A stretch of 64,000 bases of DNA from JAFGCY01 sp964609245 (lineage in GTDB: Bacteria > 4484-113 > JAFGCY01): NCBI GenBank assembly GCA_964609245.1, contig CAZSSB010000001.1:62001-126000 (forward strand). Direction: 5' to 3'. Every line of letters begins with the position of its first letter. Position 1 is the stretch's first letter. The notes under the pieces are model-generated. The model was not told where the DNA came from, ran no database searches, and worked only from the letters and a program-made list of their open reading frames with translations. This document shows, in pieces, positions 14,129 through 23,002 of the stretch. The position numbers and the translations under genes were made by a program.

Positions 14129-16369
14129 TCATTCCTCGTCGAACAGCCCGCTTTGCTCGTCGTCGCCCAGATAGCCGCGGACCTTCTTCAGGTTCTGGTC
14201 CAGCTTCTTCAGATAGTACTTGACGTTGTAGTCCGGGCTCTGGGGATCGTACTGCCTGAGCGGCTTGGCCGCCTCGAAGGCCTTGACCGTGATCTTCTCG
14301 CCGGTGACGTAGTAGCTGACCTGGTCGCCCGGGCGCAGCGGGCGGCTGGCTCTCAGCGCTACTTCGTAGGCCGCCGCGCGGTTGCGGCTGCCCGCCTCCA
14401 CCTTGGCGCGGTAGGTGTCCAGCGACTCGATCAGCGTATCGGTCCTGGCCAGCAGGGCGATGTTGATCGTGCGTCCTTCAATCTTGCGCGCCAGCTCGCG
14501 GTGCCGCTCGCCGATGCGCTGCGGCTGGCCGTGCAGGATCGCCGCCAGGCTGAAGGAGATGAAGTCGTGCAGGAACGGCTCCAGCCCGCGGCTCTTCAGC
14601 CCGCTGCCCTTGACCGTGATCCGCCCGTGCTCGTCCAGCAGCGCGTAGTTCTTGACCTTGTGGCTGAGCATCGCCGGGAAGTAGCCGCCCAGCTCGACGG
14701 TGATGCCGGCCGGCAGCCGGTCGTTGATGCGGGCCACGAGTTCGTCGTGCTGCTCGGCCGCCGCACAGCCCTCGGGGGCGGTGAAGTAGACGCCGTCGGT
14801 ATCGATCTCGATCACCTTGCCGCCCTCGTCCTCCACCAACTGCGCCAGCTGCTTGACCAGCTCCTGGCCGGTGGTGGTGATGAACTCCGCCTGGCGGGGG
14901 TCGGCCCAGTTCATGCGGTTGGTGCCGAGGTAGCCGAAGAAACTGTTGATGAAAATCTTGAAGGCCGCCTGGCGGGCGTCGGCCCGCACCCGCACGCCCG
15001 CGTCCTCCGCGTCGCGGGCCAGTTGCTTGGCCGCCAGCCGCTGGCTGGTCAGTTCGCTCAGCAGCGGCTGGAATACGTCGCCGGTGTCCGTGGCGGGCTT
15101 GACCCCGTGACTGAGCATGATCGACGGGTACAGACTGGCGATGTCCACGTTGAGCACGTCGTGGATCAGCCCGGTCATGCGGATGTCGGTGTAGCCGCCG
15201 ATGAAGGAGCGGCCCTCGACCGGCGCGGGGATGCTCTCGCCGCGGCGCAGGTACTCGCGGAGCAGCAGGTTGTTGATCTTGACCCCGTTGCCGCGCACCA
15301 CGCAGTCCTGCAGACTCAGCGGCAGCATCTGGGCCTGGGCGAAGTAGCTGCCGCCCAGCATCTGGAAGACGATCCGCGCGGCGTCCAGTTCGTAGCGGAT
15401 GTCGGCGACCAGCAGCTGGCGCTTGGACTGCCAGAGGTGCTCGACGTCCCAGGCCGGCACCGGATCGGGCAGCTGGCAGGTCTCGTCCAGATAGCGCGCC
15501 ACGTAGGGGGCATCGTAGCGGGCCAGGTCGCGCTTGACGACGTCGTAGTACTGGGCCAGGAACCAGGTGTCGACCAGGCTGCGGCCGGCGACGTCCGCCC
15601 GCGGGTACTCCAGCTGCTTCTCGGCGGCCGGCGCCCGCGACTTGCGGATGGTCATTGCGCTCTGGTCGCGGCCCAGTTTGAGCTTGACGCCGTGGCGCCG
15701 GGCGCGGGCGGCCAGGTAGCTCAGCGCGCCCTTGAACAGGTCGTGACCGACGATCACGTCCGGGTCGAAGCTGCTGATCTCCTCGCCGACGCGCTCGATC
15801 AACGCCTGCTCACTGCCGTCCAGGTGGCAGAGCTGGTGGAATTCGCGCCCGTCGCTGAGCCCGACCATCACAATCGTGTCGCTGTTCTCGGACGGGTCGG
15901 CATAGTCCGCGCCTTCGCCGGCGACGGCGCGCAGCGCCAGGTAGAGCACCCGCAGCGAGCGCAGGTCCAGCTCCTGGTAGTGGGTCCGGCCGCTGGCGAG
16001 CAGATACTGGTTGACCTCGTCCGTGAAACGCAGATAAGGCTCGTACTCGAACTCGGAGCGGTGCTGGCGATAGTAGCCGACCATGTGCTTCAGCGCGGCG
16101 TCGCAGTGGGCCCAGCCGTCGCAGCTTACGCGGTGGCTGTAGAGGTTCGTGCCGTCGAGAGCCGTGATCTCCGGCTCCGGCTTGAAGTCGTCCAGCAGCT
16201 GCGGGTGCGAGGTCAGGAAGAAGGGGTGAAACGCCTCGCGCTCGGGGGCGATCCCGCCGTCGCGCCGCCACCAGAGCTGCGCGCCCTCCCCGCTGGGGGC
16301 CAGACCGACCAGCCCCGCCGCCGGGTCCGCGCCGTAAAGCAGCGCCCGCGCCTCCGGCTCTTCCGCCAT
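14129..16369 (-). CDS. Family B DNA polymerase with degenerate exonuclease domain
   Basis: A 746-residue DNA polymerase. The polymerase site is intact: motif A VDIASLYPSIM (Asp409), motif B KIFINSFFGY (Lys471) and motif C EIDTDGVYF (523-525). The proofreading domain is present in outline but key residues are missing: Exo I reads LRVLYLALRA at about 139-148 where D-x-E is expected, and Exo II reads GHDLFKGALSYL where N-x3-F-D is expected. It therefore probably lacks 3'-5' exonuclease activity, compatible with a repair or bypass role, which is inference. TAAACT six bases before the ATG at 16369 suggests a leaderless mRNA. Stop TGA. Confidence 0.88.
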   Translation of the reverse strand: MAEEPEARALLYGADPAAGLVGLAPSGEGAQLWWRRDGGIAPEREAFHPFFLTSHPQLLDDFKPEPEITALDGTNLYSHRVSCDGWAHCDAALKHMVGYYRQHRSEFEYEPYLRFTDEVNQYLLASGRTHYQELDLRSLRVLYLALRAVAGEGADYADPSENSDTIVMVGLSDGREFHQLCHLDGSEQALIERVGEEISSFDPDVIVGHDLFKGALSYLAARARRHGVKLKLGRDQSAMTIRKSRAPAAEKQLEYPRADVAGRSLVDTWFLAQYYDVVKRDLARYDAPYVARYLDETCQLPDPVPAWDVEHLWQSKRQLLVADIRYELDAARIVFQMLGGSYFAQAQMLPLSLQDCVVRGNGVKINNLLLREYLRRGESIPAPVEGRSFIGGYTDIRMTGLIHDVLNVDIASLYPSIMLSHGVKPATDTGDVFQPLLSELTSQRLAAKQLARDAEDAGVRVRADARQAAFKIFINSFFGYLGTNRMNWADPRQAEFITTTGQELVKQLAQLVEDEGGKVIEIDTDGVYFTAPEGCAAAEQHDELVARINDRLPAGITVELGGYFPAMLSHKVKNYALLDEHGRITVKGSGLKSRGLEPFLHDFISFSLAAILHGQPQRIGERHRELARKIEGRTINIALLARTDTLIESLDTYRAKVEAGSRNRAAAYEVALRASRPLRPGDQVSYYVTGEKITVKAFEAAKPLRQYDPQSPDYNVKYYLKKLDQNLKKVRGYLGDDEQSGLFDEE

Positions 16370-16375
16370 GGCGCT

Positions 16376-16381
16376 AGTTTA
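16376..16381 (-). promoter_or_regulatory. -10 element TAAACT, leaderless-type start
   Basis: TAAACT reads leftward with exactly six bases before the ATG at 16369. Confidence 0.45.
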
Positions 16382-16390
16382 GCCGATGCA

Positions 16391-16867
16391 CTAGTCGGCG
16401 GCGGGCGGGAACTGGGCGATCTGCAGGACATAGGGGAAGCCTTCGTAGCCGAGGATGGCCAGCTCGGCGTGCAGCAGCACGGCCAGCCGGCGCTCCGGGT
16501 GGATATAGAGCCTGGCCTGCTCCTCCAGCGGGGCCAGCCCCGTCAGGGCGCGGTCGCCGCGCGGGTCAACGGTGAACCCGGCCTTGACCAGCCGCCGCTC
16601 CATGTGGAACAGGGCGTCCTGCCAGCCCAGACGGCAGGCGAACGTCACCGTCCAGTCCTCGACTGCCTCGCTGGAGTCTCCCCAGTCCGGGATGCTGTAG
16701 TCGAAGATCGGCTCGGCCTTGATCTCCACCTGCGAGGATTGCGGCGGCAGCGTCAGGCCCCGCACGGGCCAGTCCGCGGGCAGCTCACCGGGCGGCGCGC
16801 AGGCGGAGAGCGAGCCGGCGATTGCCAGCAGCACGATGGTACAGGCGGTCGGGCGCGCGTGGCTCAT
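16391..16867 (-). CDS. Small lipoprotein, ELPADWP family, copy A
   Basis: A 158-residue lipoprotein with lipobox LSAC (Cys23). The mature N-terminus contains GELPADWPVRGLTLPP, and a second lipoprotein at 20205 has HELPADWPIAQLTIDP in the same place; both end with a strand of type LQIAQF or LQIKQY. This is a local paralogous pair of unknown function. The ATG at 16867 has TAGAAT six bases upstream and no Shine-Dalgarno. The stop lies 21 bases from the polymerase start, so the two could be transcribed together. Confidence 0.7.
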   Translation of the reverse strand: MSHARPTACTIVLLAIAGSLSACAPPGELPADWPVRGLTLPPQSSQVEIKAEPIFDYSIPDWGDSSEAVEDWTVTFACRLGWQDALFHMERRLVKAGFTVDPRGDRALTGLAPLEEQARLYIHPERRLAVLLHAELAILGYEGFPYVLQIAQFPPAAD

Positions 16868-16873
16868 CCGCCG

Positions 16874-16879
16874 ATTCTA
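16874..16879 (-). promoter_or_regulatory. -10 element TAGAAT, leaderless-type start
   Basis: Exactly six bases separate TAGAAT from the ATG at 16867. Confidence 0.5.
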
Positions 16880-16894
16880 ACCCGCGCGCGATGG

Positions 16895-16900
16895 TATAAC
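16895..16900 (+). promoter_or_regulatory. -10 element TATAAC for the DUF3160 gene
   Basis: GGTATAAC on the plus strand, divergent from the ELPADWP lipoprotein gene. The predicted leader is about 120 nt. Confidence 0.4.
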
Positions 16901-17028
16901 CAAGGTAGCAGGACCGGAGCCGATGCCACGTACTGGACTTAGGGAGGCCGGGCGGAGTTGGACCAACAGCGGTTCTGCGGACTTGCGGACAATCAGCGTG
17001 CCCAGCGGGCACGAACGGGGGTTTCGCC

Positions 17029-19356
17029 ATGACTTACTTCCTGAGACACATCGGGGGCGCGGTGCTGCTCGCTAGCATCCTGTTGCTGCCGGCCTGCTCC
17101 TGCGGCGGCGGCAGCGCCAAGGCCACGGACGATCCGCAGCTGGACACGCCCGATCAGCAGCAGGACCAGCCTGCGGAGGACCAGCCGGCGGAGGAGCAGC
17201 CGGAGCAGCCGGCTGAACCGGAGCCCGAGCCGGGCCCGGACGAGCCCGACCCCGAGCCGGTCGACCCGACGCCCGAGCCGGTTGACCCGGAGCCCGAGCC
17301 AGCGGCTCCCAGAGGCGACGATCCGGTGGAGCTGGGCGCCATCGCGCCGGGCTTCGCGGGCAGCTATTCCCAGCCGGCCATCAAGCTGCCGGCGGCTTTC
17401 AGCGATCCGCTGCTGGAGCTGCCGATCGATCTGGCGGGTGTCAGCCTGCTCGATCCCGAGGAGTTGTCGGCGCGGCAGCGCGAGGTGCTCTCGCAGAGCG
17501 GTTTCGTGGTGATGCCGGCGGAGTATAAGGAGTTCTACCACATCTACAGCCGCATCGAGGGCCGCGACCAGGCGGTGTTCGTCACCGTCGACAGCGTGCT
17601 GCACGTCTACCACCTGCTGTTCGACAAGCTGCTGCGCGATCTCGAGGACGAGCAGTTCTACGCTACGATCGAGCAACTCACCGCGGCACTGGAGGACAGT
17701 GCCGAGGAGCAGTACAAGCAGGCCGAGAAGACCTCGCTGGAGGACGCCGCCCGACGGGTCTGGGCCTACTTCGCGATCGCCGAGCAGCTGATCATGGACA
17801 AGCCGCCCGCGGTTGCCGGTCCGATCGCCGACCTGGTGGCTGCCGAGCTGGCGCTGATCGAGGCCCACGACGCATTCGGCCCCTCGCCGCTGCTGTCGAT
17901 TACGGAGAACTACACCGAGGACTACACCCAGTACATACCGCGCGGCCACTACACGCGCACGGAGCAACGCGAGCGCTACTTCCGCACGCTGATGTGGTAC
18001 GGCAGGATGAACCTGCGGCTCAAGGTGCCGGCCGAGACGCGGCTGGCGCTGCTGATCACGCGGCTGTGCCATCTGACCGGATCCGGTGACAGCGCCGCCA
18101 CCTCGCTGTGGGCCAGCGTTTACGACCCGACGGCGTTTCTGGTCGGCCGCGCCGACGACCTGGGCATCCACGAATACACCGCCGTGGCGCGCGAGGTTTA
18201 CGGCGACTCGCTGACGCTGGCCGACCTGGCCGACGACGAACTGCTGGGGCAGTTCTGCGAGCAGGCCAAGCAGCTGCCACCGCCGCAGGTCAACTCGATG
18301 TTCGTCGCGCCGGGCGAGGATATGGTGAAGGTGACCCACGGCTTCCGTTTCATGGGCCAGCGCTTCGTGCTGGACGCCTACATCTTCCAGCAGCTGCTCC
18401 ACGACAAGGTCCTCGACCGCTATATGCCCAACGGGCTGGACGTGCTGGCGGCCTTCGGCAATGACGAGGCGCTCGGCATCCTCGACGAGCTGGGCGAGAC
18501 GGCCTATGCGAACTACGACAGCCAGATGGCGAAGGTGCGCGGCGAGGTCGCCCAGCTCACGGAAGCGGACTGGACGCCCAACGTCTACTTCAGCTGGCTC
18601 TATACGCTCGACGGCGTGATCGCGGACAAGGGCGAGGAGTACCCGCCGTTCATGCGGACGGCGGCCTGGACGCGCAAGGACCTGCACACCGCGCTGGGCA
18701 GCTGGGCGGAGCTCAAGCACGACACCATCCTCTACGCCAAGCAGGCCTATCCGATGGCGGGCGCGGCCCCGCCGGGCGAGGTGGTCTGGAACTGGGTCGA
18801 GCCCAATCCGCTGGCGTTCGCACGGCTCCGCGCCCTGGCCCAGCTGACCCGTGAGGGGCTCAGTCTGCGCGGCCTGCTGAGCAGCCAGCTCGACTCGCTG
18901 CTCGGCTCGCTGATCGAGCATCTGGTCAGCTTCCAGAGCATTGCCGAGCGCGAGCTGGCGGGCGAGGCCATCACCGAGGACGAGAACTGGCAGCTCAAGG
19001 GCTACGAGTGGTGGCTGGAGCATATGGTGGAGGAGTCGGGGGACTTCCAGGGCGAGCCCGATCCACACGGGATCATCGAGCCCGGCGACGAACCGGCGGC
19101 GATCATTGCCGACGTGGCCTCGGACTTCACCTTCAGCCAGGTGCGCGAGGTCGGCACGGGCCGGATCTTCGAGCTCTGCGTGGTGGTGCCCGACGGCTAC
19201 GGGGGCCTGCAGGCGGCGCGCGGCGGGGTCTACTCCTACTACGAATTTACCTGGGCGATGGACGACCGCCTGACGGACGAGAAGTGGCGCGGGATGATCG
19301 ACACCGGCGAGATTCCGGAGCGCCCATCCTGGACGGCGGAGTTCATCGCCGAGTAG
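17029..19356 (+). CDS. DUF3160 lipoprotein
   Basis: A 775-residue lipoprotein (LPAC, Cys23) with an acidic Pro-Glu linker (about 40-95, repeated PEP/DEP) and a long helical domain typical of DUF3160: VFVTVDSVLHVYHLLFDKLL, RERYFRTLMWYGRMNLRLK, FVLDAYIFQQLLHDKV and WTRKDLHTALGSWAELKHDT. DUF3160 proteins are large secreted helical proteins of unknown function in several bacterial phyla. The start has GGGGG upstream and the signal peptide immediately after it. It is followed by a separately promoted gene. Confidence 0.85.
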   Translation: MTYFLRHIGGAVLLASILLLPACSCGGGSAKATDDPQLDTPDQQQDQPAEDQPAEEQPEQPAEPEPEPGPDEPDPEPVDPTPEPVDPEPEPAAPRGDDPVELGAIAPGFAGSYSQPAIKLPAAFSDPLLELPIDLAGVSLLDPEELSARQREVLSQSGFVVMPAEYKEFYHIYSRIEGRDQAVFVTVDSVLHVYHLLFDKLLRDLEDEQFYATIEQLTAALEDSAEEQYKQAEKTSLEDAARRVWAYFAIAEQLIMDKPPAVAGPIADLVAAELALIEAHDAFGPSPLLSITENYTEDYTQYIPRGHYTRTEQRERYFRTLMWYGRMNLRLKVPAETRLALLITRLCHLTGSGDSAATSLWASVYDPTAFLVGRADDLGIHEYTAVAREVYGDSLTLADLADDELLGQFCEQAKQLPPPQVNSMFVAPGEDMVKVTHGFRFMGQRFVLDAYIFQQLLHDKVLDRYMPNGLDVLAAFGNDEALGILDELGETAYANYDSQMAKVRGEVAQLTEADWTPNVYFSWLYTLDGVIADKGEEYPPFMRTAAWTRKDLHTALGSWAELKHDTILYAKQAYPMAGAAPPGEVVWNWVEPNPLAFARLRALAQLTREGLSLRGLLSSQLDSLLGSLIEHLVSFQSIAERELAGEAITEDENWQLKGYEWWLEHMVEESGDFQGEPDPHGIIEPGDEPAAIIADVASDFTFSQVREVGTGRIFELCVVVPDGYGGLQAARGGVYSYYEFTWAMDDRLTDEKWRGMIDTGEIPERPSWTAEFIAE

Positions 19357-19381
19357 TGGTGGAGCAGACCGGGGAGAGGAG

Positions 19382-19387
19382 TATGCT
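19382..19387 (+). promoter_or_regulatory. -10 element TATGCT, leaderless-type start
   Basis: Exactly six bases separate TATGCT from the ATG at 19394. Confidence 0.45.
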
Positions 19388-19393
19388 GTCTGC

Positions 19394-20212
19394 ATGACGG
19401 ACGTGTCTGCTCCCTCGATCGCCGCCTGCACGCCGACCATCGCCGCGCTGCTCGGCGCCGATCCGCCGGCGCTCAATAGCGCGCGGCCGCTGGAGACTGT
19501 GCTGGAAGCCGCGCGGCAGGCCTGTGGAGTTCGGCCGCTCGACCGCTGCCTGATCTATGCGCCGGACGCCGTCGGCGCCGTGCTCAGACGACGCAAGCTG
19601 GTGGACTTCGCCCCCGTGACTTCGCGTGCGCCGGTCGCGGTGCAGCTCCGGGCCGAGCTGCCCAGCAAGACGCCGGTTTGCTTTGCCTCGATGTTCACCG
19701 GCGCCTCGCCCGCGGCTCACGGCATCCGCCAGTACGAGAAGCCCGTGCTGGCCTGTGACACGCTGTTCGACGCACTGCTGCATGCGGGCCGGCGGGTGGC
19801 GATCGTGGCGGTCAGGGACAGCAGCATCGATTGCATCTTCCGCCAGCGCGAACTCGACCACTTCAGCGAGGACTACGACCCGGAGGTGACCGCCCGTACA
19901 CTGGCGCTGCTGGAGCGCGACGAGCACCACTTCATCCTGGCCTATCACCAGCAGTACGACGACACGCTGCACCGCACCACGCCGCTTGGCTCCGAGGCGC
20001 TGGCGGCGGCCCGGCGGCACGTCGACGCCTTTGCCGAATTGGCCGACGCCGCGCGCGAGCACTGGCGGGACCGCTCCTACGCGCTGGCCTTCACTCCCGA
20101 CCACGGCGCGCACGTCGATGAGGAAACCGGCCGCGGCACCCACGGCTCCGACATGCCCGACGACCTGGACGTCTGGCACTACTGGGGCATGGGGGCGCCG
20201 GCGACTAGCTGA
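19394..20212 (+). CDS. Alkaline-phosphatase-superfamily protein
   Basis: A 272-residue cytoplasmic protein that looks like an alkaline phosphatase or type I phosphodiesterase fold. SKTPVCFASMFTGASPAAHGI matches the nucleophile-containing helix region of phosphodiesterases, and FTPDHGAHVDEETGRGTHG with DMPDDL resembles the C-terminal metal-binding D-H...H segment. The usual N-terminal metal-binding Asp is not obvious, so activity is uncertain. The last 8 bases overlap the convergent lipoprotein gene. Confidence 0.65.
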   Translation: MTDVSAPSIAACTPTIAALLGADPPALNSARPLETVLEAARQACGVRPLDRCLIYAPDAVGAVLRRRKLVDFAPVTSRAPVAVQLRAELPSKTPVCFASMFTGASPAAHGIRQYEKPVLACDTLFDALLHAGRRVAIVAVRDSSIDCIFRQRELDHFSEDYDPEVTARTLALLERDEHHFILAYHQQYDDTLHRTTPLGSEALAAARRHVDAFAELADAAREHWRDRSYALAFTPDHGAHVDEETGRGTHGSDMPDDLDVWHYWGMGAPATS

Positions 20213-20753
20213 TCGGTTCCATGATGGCGTCCAGCAGGGCCTCGGTTAGCTTGGGGTCGCGCTGCCGGTGGTTGAGGGCGGCCTGGATCAACTCCGGCGG
20301 CTGGCTGTACTGCTTGATCTGCAGCGCGAACTCGACGTCGATGTCGATCAGCACGTCGAAGTAGCACCCGTTGGTCATGTAGACCTCGGTCAGGTAGTCC
20401 GGCGCGTAGTATGTTCTGGTCTCCGGCAGGTCGAGCCCCAGCGGGTTGCTCAGCCCCTTGCTCTTCGACCGGAGCCAGCCCAGCGGCTTCAGACAGCCCT
20501 CGACGTGGCTGACCACGCCCGGCCAGTCGCCGTCCTTGTCGAACACCACCAGCCAGATCGGGTCGGGATACTGCGCCGGATCCAGCTGGTGCATCGCGCT
20601 CGCCGGCTTTCTGAGCTGCCAGTCGGGATCGATCGTCAGCTGCGCGATCGGCCAGTCGGCGGGCAGCTCGTGGCTTGCACCGCTGTCAGCCGGACAGGCG
20701 CTCAGCAGGACGAGGAGAGGCACCAATGAAGCAGCGGCGGTCCTGACTCCCAT
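20205..20753 (-). CDS. Small lipoprotein, ELPADWP family, copy B
   Basis: A 182-residue lipoprotein (LSAC, Cys20) related to copy A at 16391: same ELPADWP start of the mature protein, an IWLVVFDKDGDWPGVVSHVEGCLKPLGW segment and a terminal LQIKQY strand. It carries a C-terminal extension (ALNHRQRDPKLTEALLDAIMEPIS). TATACT lies six bases before the ATG at 20753. Function unknown. Confidence 0.7.
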   Translation of the reverse strand: MGVRTAAASLVPLLVLLSACPADSGASHELPADWPIAQLTIDPDWQLRKPASAMHQLDPAQYPDPIWLVVFDKDGDWPGVVSHVEGCLKPLGWLRSKSKGLSNPLGLDLPETRTYYAPDYLTEVYMTNGCYFDVLIDIDVEFALQIKQYSQPPELIQAALNHRQRDPKLTEALLDAIMEPIS

Positions 20754-20759
20754 GCGGCG

Positions 20760-20765
20760 AGTATA
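20760..20765 (-). promoter_or_regulatory. -10 element TATACT, leaderless-type start
   Basis: Exactly six bases separate TATACT from the ATG at 20753. Confidence 0.5.
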
Positions 20766-20784
20766 GCGTCCCGCCGTGGCCGGC

Positions 20785-21759
20785 TCAGCGCAGCACTGCG
20801 CCTTTCAGCCGCCACACTATGTTCAGCCCCAGCGCGTAGCACCAGGGCCCCAGCAGACCCGCCGGCAGCGCCCCCCACATCAGCAGGTCCAGCGGCCGCC
20901 GCCTCAGCCAGCGCCAGGCGTAGCGCAGGCCATCGCAACGCCGGCCCGCCAGGAAGCTGTAGGTGACCCCCAGCACCAGCACGCGCCGCAGCAATGCGGG
21001 TGACAACCGTGCGAGGTCGCGTTCCTGCTCGTCAATCACGACCCCGATCGCATCAGCCTGATCAGCCGCCTCCGGAATCAACTGCCAGGGGCTCGGCCCG
21101 CTCATCCGGTTGGGTGCATCACTGTGGCGCAGCAGCAGCGCCTCGCCCACGCTGCGCGTGCGAAAGCGGCGGCCGAACCGATACCAGTAGGCGGTTTCCC
21201 AGGCGCGGCTGTCCGGAAACCTGAGCTCAGCAAACGTCGAGCGCCGGGTGCAGGTCAGCAGTTCCACCTGCCGGCGCATCCGCTCGCGGCGCCGGAGGAA
21301 CGTCTCGTAGTCCCAGACCTCGTCGATCAGCGGCGGCTGCGGCGACAGACTGCCGTCGTCCAGCCGGTGCATGAACACCAGGCGGCTGATCTCGGGTGGA
21401 GTGGCAACCGCCAGCTCGTGCATCCGGTTCAGCGCGCCGGGCAGCAGCTCATCGTCGCTGTCGAAGGTGACCACCCATTCGCCGCGGGCGTGGGCGGCGC
21501 CCGTGTTGCGTGCCGGGCAGCAGCCCCGGTTGACCTCATGCCGCACCAGCCGCACCCGCGGGTCGCTGTAGCTCGCGACGGCCTCCGCGCTGCCGTCCGT
21601 GCTGCCGTCGTCAACGACGATCACCTCGAAGTCCGCGAAGTCCTGGCTGAGCACGCTGGTGAGCGCGCGGCGGATCAGCCGCGCGCGGTTGAGGCACGGA
21701 ATCACGACGCTGAGCAGCGGCGCGTCGCCCGTTGCCGCCCTGGTGCTGCCGCCTACCAT
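20785..21759 (-). CDS. Family 2 glycosyltransferase
   Basis: A 324-residue GT2 (GT-A fold) glycosyltransferase: LLSVVIPCLNRARLIRRAL, FEVIVVDDGSTDGS (nucleotide-sugar binding), NRGCCPARNTGAAHARGEWVVTFDSDDE with the metal-binding DSD. The acceptor-side part is followed by a C-terminal hydrophobic region (about 290-315), suggesting membrane association. The ATG at 21759 gives MVGGSTR before the conserved strand. It is divergent from the CapD-like gene and probably serves the same surface polysaccharide pathway. Confidence 0.85.
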   Translation of the reverse strand: MVGGSTRAATGDAPLLSVVIPCLNRARLIRRALTSVLSQDFADFEVIVVDDGSTDGSAEAVASYSDPRVRLVRHEVNRGCCPARNTGAAHARGEWVVTFDSDDELLPGALNRMHELAVATPPEISRLVFMHRLDDGSLSPQPPLIDEVWDYETFLRRRERMRRQVELLTCTRRSTFAELRFPDSRAWETAYWYRFGRRFRTRSVGEALLLRHSDAPNRMSGPSPWQLIPEAADQADAIGVVIDEQERDLARLSPALLRRVLVLGVTYSFLAGRRCDGLRYAWRWLRRRPLDLLMWGALPAGLLGPWCYALGLNIVWRLKGAVLR

Positions 21760-21767
21760 CCCCGTTG

Positions 21768-21773
21768 AGCATA
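21768..21773 (-). promoter_or_regulatory. -10 element TATGCT, leaderless-type start
   Basis: TATGCT with eight bases before the ATG at 21759. Confidence 0.4.
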
Positions 21774-21821
21774 GCATTGGCAGCCCGGCGGGGATGGGCA
21801 AAGCCGCGCCGTGCCATAGCC

Positions 21822-21827
21822 GATAAT
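21822..21827 (+). promoter_or_regulatory. -10 element GATAAT, leaderless-type start
   Basis: GATAAT with seven bases before the GTG at 21835; no Shine-Dalgarno in between. Confidence 0.4.
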
Positions 21828-21834
21828 ATAGGCA

Positions 21835-22974
21835 GTGACGAAGTACAAGGAGCGGCACAAGCTCAAGGAGGCGGCCGAGCGGATCGCGGCCGCCAACCAG
21901 TTGGCCGCCGATCGCCTCAGCCCGATGACCTTTCCCAAATCGCTGGAAGAGGCCTTCCACAACAAGGCGATCCTGGTCACCGGCGGGACGGGCTCGATCG
22001 GCCGCGAGATTGTCAGCCAGGTGCTTGAGTATCAGCCGCGCGTGGTGCGCGTCCTGTCGCGCAACGAGTACAACCAGTACCAGATGCGCCGCGACTTCGG
22101 CGACCGACCGGACCTGCGCTTCCTGGTCGGCGACGTCCGCGAGCGCGAGCGGATGCTCAGGGCCTGCGAGGACGTCGAGGTGGTGTTCCACGCCGGCGCC
22201 CTCAAGCACGTCGAGATCTGCGAGTACAACCCCTTCGAGGCGGTCAAGACCAACGTGATCGGCACCCAGAACGTGGTTGAGGCCGCGCTGGACTACAACA
22301 TGGAGCTGGTGGTCGGGATCAGCACGGACAAGGCCGTCAGCCCGACCAATACCATGGGGGCCACCAAGCTGCTGGGCGAGCGCGTGATCCTCAGCGCCAG
22401 CCAGTACAAGGGCGACCGTCGCACGCGCTTCTGCGTGATCCGGTTCGGCAATGTGCTGGCCAGCCGCGGCAGCGCGATTCCGTTGTTCATCGATCAGATC
22501 CGCGGCGGCGGGCCGGTGACGCTGACGCACCGCGACGCGCGGCGCTTCTTCATGAGCATCCCCCAGGCGGTGGAACTGGCGCTTAAGGCCAGCCTCGACG
22601 CTCGCGGCGGCGAGATCTACATCCTCAAGATGCCGGTGCTCAAGATCAGCGACCTGATCCAGGCGCTGATCCGCATCTACGCGCCGCGCTTCGGGCGCAA
22701 GGCCGAGGATATCGCGGTTACGGAGATCGGCATGCTGCCGGGCGAGAAGCTGTTCGAGGCCCTGATGACGCCCGAGGAGGCGCTGTGCGCCACCGAGCAT
22801 GAGGATTACTACAAGGTTGAGCCGCTGAAGGCGATGGACCGCACCGGTCGCGAGGGGGCGCCTGCGGGCTATGACAGCGCCGTCGAGCCGTTGCTCAGCG
22901 TTGACGAAATCATGGACATGCTGGACAATCACGGCTTGGTTGAGGTGTTCCTTGAGGCACTTCCCCAGAATTAG
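21835..22974 (+). CDS. CapD/FlaA1-like nucleotide-sugar 4,6-dehydratase
   Basis: A 379-residue short-chain dehydrogenase-type enzyme of the polysaccharide biosynthesis family. After an N-terminal helix, ILVTGGTGSIGREIV (about 43-57) forms the Rossmann nucleotide site, then HAGALKHVEICEYNPFEAVKTNVIGT, GISTDKAVSPTNTMGATK (STDKA plus the M-x3-K variant of Y-x3-K) and RFGNVLASRGSAIPLF. These motifs are typical of UDP-GlcNAc 4,6-dehydratases (CapD, WbpM, PseB, FlaA1). The short form lacks the membrane domain of WbpM. It is followed by a sugar transferase, fitting a glycan assembly locus. Confidence 0.88.
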   Translation: MTKYKERHKLKEAAERIAAANQLAADRLSPMTFPKSLEEAFHNKAILVTGGTGSIGREIVSQVLEYQPRVVRVLSRNEYNQYQMRRDFGDRPDLRFLVGDVRERERMLRACEDVEVVFHAGALKHVEICEYNPFEAVKTNVIGTQNVVEAALDYNMELVVGISTDKAVSPTNTMGATKLLGERVILSASQYKGDRRTRFCVIRFGNVLASRGSAIPLFIDQIRGGGPVTLTHRDARRFFMSIPQAVELALKASLDARGGEIYILKMPVLKISDLIQALIRIYAPRFGRKAEDIAVTEIGMLPGEKLFEALMTPEEALCATEHEDYYKVEPLKAMDRTGREGAPAGYDSAVEPLLSVDEIMDMLDNHGLVEVFLEALPQN

Positions 22975-23002
22975 ATGGTCTAAGCACGCGGCAGCCCGCC
23001 TG

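Noticed and set aside
14153..16942. Very long open frame on the plus strand opposite the DNA polymerase gene
   Set aside because: It mirrors the minus-strand polymerase codon by codon, as expected in GC-rich DNA, and its translation is low-complexity Ala/Val/Arg without motifs.
17154..17342. Minus-strand Gly/Ser-rich frame opposite the Pro-Glu linker
   Set aside because: It is the antisense of a low-complexity linker in the DUF3160 lipoprotein.
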